Origin: Conus ventricosus
Lineage: Eukaryota > Mollusca > Gastropoda > Neogastropoda > Conidae
DNA: 64,000 nucleotides
NCBI GenBank assembly: GCA_018398815.1
Contig: CM031607.1
Location: 92,656,491 to 92,720,490, forward strand
Direction of reading: 5' to 3'
The notes under the pieces were generated by a model. That model was not told the origin of the DNA and did no database searches. It saw only the letters and a program-made list of their open reading frames with translations. The position numbers were made by a program, and so were the translations under genes. Positions 57,126 through 64,000 of the stretch are shown here, one piece after another (positions within the stretch are counted from its first letter, which is position 1; each line of letters opens with the position of its first letter).

Positions 57126-57720
57126 TTTTGAATAATACATACATGGAACCTTTTCGCTTGTATATGTATGACAGTGCGAGCCGTGCCACCTACAATCAAT
57201 AACGCGTTGTTCGTAACAGTCTGGACAAAGAAAACCATAACTACATAAACATTGTCGTAACGCAAGTTGCCCATGTCTTTCTCATCGAACAAATAATTTC
57301 TCTGGACGTCTGTTCCTGTCAGTAAATTTTGCAGAAGTTTCATATAAAAAATGTATGATTAGGGAATAGCGTCTTGCCCGTTTTCTTCAAAAAAAGGTGT
57401 CTACCAGGCGGACAAAGTCAAAAGAAGATACAAACGAAATTAAATCAGGACGAAAACTGTACATGCTGCAGTGAAGAAATGAATAAGCTTTATTCAAACA
57501 GAAAGTTAGCAGTCTGGTCGTGTGTCAAGGCGCATCATGATCAACATCACTCATATTCAATCATGTCTTTAGATGTCAGTGGCTTCCCTGCAGAAGCAGT
57601 GCCAACATCACCGTCATTGCGCTGTCAACGTCACAAAGCAAGGCTTCAACACAATTAAAGAATTGAAAACTCGTAGCCAGACTCATTGTGTCAAAGTGTT
57701 TGTCCTGTAACCATAATTAG

Positions 57721-57721
<1 letters not shown>
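57126..57721. other. No supported gene
   Basis: Short frames only. The 57374-57658 frame shows no domain. Confidence 0.4.

Positions 57722-57801
<80 letters not shown>
57722..57801. repeat. (AC)n microsatellite
   Basis: AC run of about 40 copies. Confidence 0.97.
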
Positions 57802-57802
<1 letters not shown>

Positions 57803-58129
57803 GACCAGTACCCACACACGCATACACATACACACGTACATGTGTGCACTGCCCACACATATACAATGATATTAATAACATTGACAATATTCGGCAGGTA
57901 CCCAATGTCTGATCAGGACGTTGGGCTAATGCACAGGTCAGACATCTGCTAAATCGTCGCCATGAAACCCTCTTCTTAGATTCTCTCATCTTAGTCATTA
58001 ATTCATTTATCCATCAGCTATAAATTGTGCGCAAAAGGCTAAGTAGATTTGATGATGATGGCGTCCATCTGTCTGGAGAGACAATGGTGTTGCGCTGTGG
58101 ATCGGTCTGTTGTTCGGCGCCTCTGGTCT

Positions 58130-58680
58130 TCCCAAGGGCCTCACTCCTCTGCTCCACTTACTTGATGCCGGCCTTGATGGTGGACCGCCAGCTGGGTGGA
58201 GCTGCAGCACCTGCTGTGGCTGAAAAGCCGGATCCTTGAGAGACAGACTCTGTTGCAGTTGCTGTAGGTGGTCTCGGTCATGACTGTTTGCTGGTGCCGA
58301 AACAATTTTTTTGCCGTCTTCGGCGCCTCTGTCTTCCCACTGGCCTCACTCCTCTGCTCCACTTACTTGATGCCGGCCTTGATGGTGGACCGCCAGCTGA
58401 TCCGGTCGGAAGCTGCTGCCTCCAGGACTGCTAGGTCGAGGCTGCCTGCCCTCAGGTCGTGCTTGCATACATCCTTGTAGCGTAGGGCCGGCTGTTCTGT
58501 GGATCCTTTAGGATGCGACCGTCGTCCATGCGGCTGACGTGGCCAGGCCATCGCAGGCGTCTCTGTGTCAGCATGGCGAACGTGCTAGGCATCCCTGCAT
58601 GGGTCAGAACGCCCTTGGTGGTGATGCAGCCCTGCCAAGTGATGCCCAGGAGTCCTTGAGGAAAATGAAACTGAGAACTG
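58130..58680 (-). pseudogene. RTE-like LINE ORF2, extreme C-terminus
   Basis: The minus strand gives a piece like RRLRWPGHVSRMDDGRI and then LRYKDVCKHDLRAGSLDLAV and SDRISWRSTIKAGIK, the usual end of RTE-like ORF2 proteins. The final part is duplicated in tandem: two copies of a stretch of about 80 bp with ACTTGATGCCGGCCTTGATG, at about 58155-58200 and 58360-58405. Everything upstream of the C-terminus is missing. Confidence 0.75.
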
Positions 58681-58984
58681 TAACTACTAAATTTTGCATA
58701 GTGTTTATGCGGTGGTCACTTCTCTGACAATAAATGTAGTAGATGTGCTGTGGCATATATTGACTATCACACGCAGTGACACCTCTTTGATGAAACTGAA
58801 ACTTAAAAAAACTGAAACGTGTATATTTTGCAAAGTGTTTTTTTCCGAGAGTAACTTCTTAGACGATAAACTTTTCCTGGTTTTTGCACAGCCTTCCGGT
58901 AACTGTGTGGCTAGTCGTCTGGCACCTAGCCTTCATCGACATTGTCCTAGAAGAGACTGAAGATATGAGCTGTGTCTTCTTCTG
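58681..58984. other. No supported gene
   Basis: About 300 bp between the LINE end and the minisatellite with nothing recognisable. Confidence 0.4.
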
Positions 58985-60790
58985 AGGGCTGTGTCAGTTT
59001 CTTTAATGTTGGCTTGCTGCAGCACTGTGTCAGTTTCTTTAATGTTGGCTTGCTGCAGCTCTATGTCAGTTTCTTTAATGTTGGCTTGCTGCAGCTCTAT
59101 GTCAGTTTCTTAATGTTGGCTTGCTGCAGCTCTATGTCAGTTTCTTTAATGTTGGCTTGCTGCAGCTCTATGTCAGTTTCTTTAATGTTGGCTTACTGCA
59201 GCTCTATGTCAGTTTCTTTAGTGTTGGCTTGCTGCAGCTCTATGTCAGTTTCTTTAATGTGGGCTTGCTGCAGCTCTATGTCAGTTTCTTTAATGTGGGC
59301 TTGCTGCAGCTCTATGTCAGTTTCTTTAATGTGGGCTTGCTGCACTCTATGTCAGTTTCTTTAGTGTTGGCTTGCTGCAGCTCTATGTCAGTTTCTTTAG
59401 TGTTGGTTTGCTGCACTCTATGTCAGTGTCTTTAATGTTGGCTTGCTGCAGCTCTATGTCAGTTTCTTTAATGTAGGCTTGCTGCAGCACTGTGTCAGTT
59501 TCTTGAATGTTGGCTTGCTGCACTCTATGTCAGTTTCTTTAATGTTGGCTTACTGCAGCTCTATGTCAGTTTCTTTAATGTAGGCTTGCTGCAGCACTGT
59601 GTCAGTTTCTTGAATGTTGGCTTGCTGCACTCTATGTCAGTTTCTTTAATGTAGACTTGCAGCAGCACTGTGTCAGTTTCTTGAATGTTGGCTTGCTGCA
59701 CTCTATATGTCAGTTTCTTTAATGTAGACTTGCAGCAGCACTGTGTCAGCTTCTTGAATGTTGGCTTGCTGCACTCTACGTCAGTTTCTTTAATGTAGAC
59801 TTGCAGCAGCACTGTGTCAGCTTCTTGAATGTTGGCTTGCTGCACTATACGTCAGTTTCTTTAATGTTGGCTTGCTGCACTCTATGTCAGTTTGTTTAAT
59901 GGAAGGCTTGCTGCAGCACTGTGTCAGTTTCTTTAGTGTTGACTTGCTGCACTCTATGTCAGTGTCTTTAATGTAGGCTTGCTGCACTCTATGTCAGTTT
60001 CTTTAATGTTGGTTTGCTGCACTCTATGTCAGTTTCTTTAATGTTGGTTTGCTGCAGCTCTATGTCAGTTTCTTTAATGTTGGCTTGCTGCACTCTATGT
60101 CAGTTTCTTTAATGTTGGTTTGCTGCACTCTACGTCAGTTTCTTTAATGTTGGCTTGCTGCACTCTACGTCAGTTTCTTTAATGTTGACTGGCTGCACTG
60201 TATGTCAGGTTCGTTAATGTTGGTTTGCTGCACTCTATGTCAGTTTCTTTAGTGTCGGCTTGCTGCACTCCTTGTCAGTTTCTTTAATGTTGGCTTGCTG
60301 CACTCTATGTCAGTTTCATTAACGTTGGCTTGCTGCACTCTATGTCAGTTTCTTTAATGTTGGCTTGCTGCACTCGATGTCAGTTTCATTAATGTTGGCT
60401 GGCTGCACTCTATGTCAGTTTCTTTAACGTTGGCTGGCTGCACTCTATGTCAGTTTCTTTAGTGTTGGTTGGCTGCACTCTGTGTCAGTTTCTTTAGTGT
60501 TGGTTGGCTGCACTCTATGTCAGTTTCTTTAGTGTTGGTTGGCTGCACTCTATGTCAGTTTCTTTAGTGTTGGTTGGCTGCACTCTGTGTCAGTTTCTTT
60601 AGTGTTGGTTGGCTGCACTCTATGTCAGTTTCTTTAGTGTTGGTTGGCTGCACTCTGTGTCAGTTTCTTTAATGTTGTCTTGCTGCACTCTATGTCAGTT
60701 TCTTTAATGTTGGCTTGGTGCATCTCTATGCCAGTTTCTTTAGTGTTGGCCTGCTGTAGCTCTGTGTCAGTTTCTGTAGCGTTGACTTGC
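58985..60790. repeat. 35/36-bp minisatellite, about 50 units
   Basis: Unit TGTCAGTTTCTTTAATGTTGG plus CTTGCTGCAGCTCTA (36 bp) or the same lacking one G (35 bp). The 36-bp form dominates 58985-59340 and keeps a frame: minus strand LQQANIKETDIE repeats. The 35-bp form dominates later and shifts frame at each unit. On the minus strand the first units (60634-60840) read into a lysine/serine-rich head. It could be a decayed coding repeat or plain minisatellite DNA. Confidence 0.93.
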
Positions 60791-61150
60791 TGCAGCTGTT
60801 CACTGGTTTGTTTCGGAGAAGATATCTTTTTCCACATCACGCCTGTCTTCTTTCAGGTAAGATATGGATTCCTTCATTTCTATTTATTCTTCTTGAAGTC
60901 CTGGAAGTTAGTGTTCATGGCTGTCATTGTAGCCATCAGGACGGGGTAAATTCGTTCATAAATAGACTTTTTCTGCTGTCTTCCTGTTTTTTCCACTTAA
61001 TCACTAGCATCTTGCCCTACACTCAGATTTTTAGTTCCACTGTCACTTGTCAAACACGTCTGTTGTGTGCTGTCCTTCCTAGGTACTTATAGCTTCTATT
61101 CCACGCCATTACAATGCATCAACATACTGCAAAATAATACTATAAATAAG
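60791..61150. other. No supported gene
   Basis: Unique sequence between the minisatellite and a GA repeat, with no domain recognised. Confidence 0.4.
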
Positions 61151-61275
61151 TGAGAGCGAGAGAGAGAGAGAGAGAGAGGGAGAAAGGGACAGAAAGAGAG
61201 AGGGGGTGGACTGAGGGATGGAAAGAGAGACAGAGAGACAGACAGAGAGAGACAAGGAGGAGAGAGAGAAAGTCT
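61151..61275. repeat. GA-rich microsatellite
   Basis: Imperfect (GA)n with GGGA variants. Confidence 0.9.
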
Positions 61276-61289
61276 TTACATCATGGGGC

Positions 61290-61500
61290 ATGGCTCTCAA
61301 ATGTCTGGAGACCAATATTCACAGATCCACCTTGCCGTTTCAACATCTCCCTAACAGCCCGCCACTCGCCAGGTGTGTTCAGACTGACCAGCGCCCCACC
61401 TTTGGCTCGGCATGCAGAGGACGCCTGACCCCAAGACAGGAATGGCTCCTTCAGATACTGGTAACACGTTGCCCTGATCCACCACTGTCCCCTCCCACAC
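61290..61500 (-). CDS. Host-gene exon with C-type lectin domain start
   Basis: The minus strand has an acceptor CTCTGCAG directly before 61500. The exon then reads CGRGQWWIRATCYQYLKEPF, then SWGQASSACRAKGGALVSL and an E-bearing helix, ending NIGLQTF. The Cys spacing, the W..A...C..KGG.LVSL signature and the following helix are those of the first half of a CLECT fold. C-type lectin modules bind carbohydrate or other ligands outside the cell. The donor site is unclear: a stop falls after about 70 codons, so the exon ends earlier or the gene is broken. It lies on the same strand as the LDLa exon at 22939. Confidence 0.7.
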
Positions 61501-61698
61501 CTGCAGAGAGTTGTGCACATGTGAAAGGACCGTCAATGTAGCGTTCCAGTTTATGATGCATGGAACAACGATGGCAATGCATAATGAGAAAACAGTTTCT
61601 TTTTCAATATTAAGTCTTAAAGAGGTTTTAAATCGTACAAGAGAATAAAGATTGTTTATACGTTGTCCTTTTTCAGACTGGTCTTTTATATTCATATC

Positions 61699-61752
<54 letters not shown>

Positions 61753-61785
61753 TATATATATCTATTTATCTATCTATCTATCTAC

Positions 61786-61830
<45 letters not shown>
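61699..61830. repeat. (ATCT)n microsatellite
   Basis: Tetranucleotide run with one TATATA interruption. Confidence 0.96.
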
Positions 61831-61963
61831 AACTAATTTCTAGTTAAATTGTTCGAATTCTATGTCCTTTAATAGTAGATAATTGACGCAATCTGTTAAT
61901 GCAGTAACTGTAATCCCTTGCCAACAGGGCTTATTTGCTATTGGCAATAAAACCTGTCAGTGT

Positions 61964-61967
<4 letters not shown>

Positions 61968-62032
<65 letters not shown>

Positions 62033-62063
62033 TCTCTCTATCTCTCTCTCTCTCTCTCTCTCT
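61968..62063. repeat. (CT)n microsatellite
   Basis: CT run of nearly 100 bp, adjoining the 3' end of the last LINE on its minus strand. Confidence 0.96.
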
Positions 62064-62128
62064 GTATATATCAATATATGATGATGGTAGTCCTTCGGAT
62101 CCGAAGATGACGTTAGCGTTTCTGCAGC

Positions 62129-64000
62129 TCATCGATGTACGCGGAGGTGGCTCTGCAGCCCCAATCTGGAGGCGCAGAGTCTGGAACAGTGGGGGCACTG
62201 GAAGTCCGTTGTCGTGATCACTGCTGCTGCTGCTCTGTGGCGTTGATCCCTGGCGGCAGTCAGCTTTTGGCGTCGAGTACTTTCGAAGTTGGTAGCGGCT
62301 TTGTGAATTGTGGCCCGCCACAGAGGTCGGTCACTGGCGCACTCCTCTAGCTCTTTTGGTTTGAGTTCACACCACTGGAGGTTTGATTTGACCGAGTCCT
62401 TGTACCGTTTCTTTGGGCGTCCTTGGTTTCTCTTGCCGTGCAGAAGCTCTCCATACAGCAGTCGCCTTGGCATACGGTGCTCTTCCATACGGATGACATG
62501 CCCCACCCATCGAAGCTGGGCCTTGATGAGCATGGACTCGATACTTGTAGTGTGAGCACGGTCCAGGACCTCGAGGTTGGAAACACGGTCCTGCCAATGG
62601 ATCCGAGTATGGAGCGAAGAGCTCGCATGTGGAAGTTCTCCAGCTTCTTGACGTGCCCTGCGGTACAGTGTCCAAGATTCGCACCCATAGAGGAGAGAGG
62701 GCAAGACCACTGCGTTGTAAACTCTCAGTTTTGTAGTCAGCCGAATGTTGTGTTGACTAAGCACTCTGTTGCGGAGTCTTCCCAGCGCCTGGCTTGCTTT
62801 GCTGATTCGGGCATCAACTTCCCTGTCCAGGGAGCCATCACAGAGATGGTACTTCCTAGATATCTGAAATGTTCAACGTCCGCAAGCTGGGAGTCGTCAA
62901 TGACGATGGTGGGTGCCGAGGGGTTGGTGTTTGGTGCGGGTTGGTGAAGCACCTCAGTCTTGCCGAGCTGATTGTCAGGCCGAAGAGCTTTGAAGCATCA
63001 GAGAAGCGATCAGCATCGTTTGCAGATCGGATTCTGCATGGGCCACCAGTGCGCAGTCATCGGCAAAGAGGACTTCTTGAAGGAGATCTTTGATGCTCTT
63101 TGTCTGGCAGTGAGGCGACGAAGGTCAAAGAGGGAGCCGTCCAGACGATAGCGGAAGTAGACTCCCTTCTCCAGGTCTTGGACAGCGTGGGACAGCATGC
63201 AGGTGAAGAAGATGTTGAAGAGGACCGGAGCTAAGACACAGCCCTGCTTCACGCCATTGCTGATCTCGAAGGCTTCCGTCACGTTTCCACTGGAGAGGAC
63301 CTGGCCGGTCATGCCATCATGGAAGAGCTTGATCATTTTCACAAACTTTGGCGGGCATCCAATACGCTCGAGGACTGTCCAAAGAGCTTCCCTGTTGACC
63401 GTGATCAAAGGCCTTGGTCAGTGTCAATGAAAACAGAGTATAGGGGCATGTTTGTTCGATAACACTTCTCCTGAAGCTGTCTGACAGAAAAATCATGTCG
63501 ACGGTGCTTCTGCCGGATCTGAAGCCCACTGCGCCTCGGGGAGGTTCTGCTCGGAAACAGTGATGAGTCTGTTGAGGATGGCTCTGGCAAAGATCTTTCC
63601 AGCAATGGAGAGTAGCGAGATGCCTCTGTAGTTCCCACAGTCGGCTTTGCTTCCCTTGTTCTTGTAGAGGGAGACAATCAGAGCGTCACGGAAGTCATCT
63701 GGCATCTTCTCCTCTTCCCAGATGCTCCGCAGGACATCGTGAAAGGCTTTTAGGGCGTTGGGGCCTGCCGCCTTGTAGATCTCAGCAGGTATTCCGTCCT
63801 TTCCTGATGCTCTAACCGGAGCTCGTCTGGAGGATTGCTTTCTGGATCTCTGCAATGGTGGGGGGTACTGCAAGTGTGTCTTGTATCGGCTGCTGAGGGA
63901 TCTGGTTCAAGGCATCCGAGTCGACTGACGAGGGCCTGTTGAGCAGGTTGCTGAAGTGTTCTTGCCAGCGCTTGCTTAGTCCTTCTTGGTCCTTGATCAG
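62129..64000 (-). pseudogene. RTE-like LINE ORF2 with C-terminal zinc finger, partial
   Basis: Runs off the right edge, so its 5' end is not in the window. Visible from the N-terminal side: DGIPAEIYKAAGPNALKAFH and YKNKGSKADCGNYRGISLLS (63493-63873), the HGF/GRSTVDMIF block near 63500, LTKAFD near 63410, and NGVKQGCVLAPVLFNIFFT (63230). The FADD region near 63065 is damaged. The post-RT part (62129-62764) has LLYGCESWTLYRR, LRWVGHVIRM and GRPKKRYKDSVKSNLQW. It ends with a C2H2 finger, FQCPHCSRLCASRLGLQSHL. Frameshifts near 62770, 63100, 63410 and 63500. Confidence 0.9.

Noticed and set aside
57374..57658. 94-codon plus-strand frame with several Cys
   Set aside because: Cys spacing fits no known module and there are no splice sites or homologues that I recognise.
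53729..60790. CRISPR-like arrays
   Set aside because: Units repeat head to tail without unique spacers, in a eukaryotic context; satellite and minisatellite fit.

Overview
The window looks like nuclear DNA of an invertebrate animal, most likely a mollusc and probably a gastropod. The evidence is two spliced-gene exons with metazoan extracellular domains (LDL-receptor class A and C-type lectin), tRNA-derived SINEs with ATT-repeat tails, many dinucleotide microsatellites, and a dense load of animal transposable elements. The taxon is an inference. Almost no gene here is intact, and the window is mainly a transposon graveyard.

Layout. 1-1449: a broken Tc1-like transposase. 1450-16413: a decayed Polinton/Maverick (self-synthesising DNA transposon) of about 15 kb with 240-bp terminal inverted repeats. 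It holds remnants of an integrase, a protein-primed family B DNA polymerase, a major capsid protein, a packaging ATPase and several small conserved element proteins. 16414-22900: LINE pieces, including a 5'-truncated RTE-type copy with an 8-bp target duplication, set in unexplained non-coding DNA. 22939-23297: a well-bounded LDLa exon on the minus strand. 23958-30885: two LINEs facing opposite ways (minus, then a Jockey-type two-ORF element on plus), with microsatellites at their ends. 31081-34017: no recognisable gene.

34018-56458 is one nested complex. The outer Ty3/gypsy element A (minus strand, gag-PR-RT-RH-IN) has its gag split by a second Ty3/gypsy element B (38070-52940). B has 1.2-kb LTRs and a near-perfect 5-bp target duplication, and its pol order is the unusual PR-IN-RT-RH of Gmr1-like elements. 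B is itself interrupted by an inverted related LTR fragment (40957-42440), a SINE-like insert in the integrase (43357-43700), a candidate 4.6-kb DNA transposon with 4-bp target duplication and arrayed motifs (46168-50777, itself carrying a CR1-like LINE), and a tRNA-derived SINE in one LTR only. A second SINE and a 146-bp satellite framed by short inverted ends lie in the 5' part of A.

56459-64000: microsatellites, LINE remnants, a long 35/36-bp minisatellite, a C-type lectin exon on the minus strand (about 61290-61500), and an RTE-like LINE with a C-terminal zinc finger that runs off the right edge. The lectin and LDLa exons share a strand and could belong to one host gene whose intron of roughly 38 kb absorbed the intervening elements; this is inference. 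The insertions allow a relative order to be read: A, then B, then the inserts in B, then the LINE inside the candidate DNA transposon.
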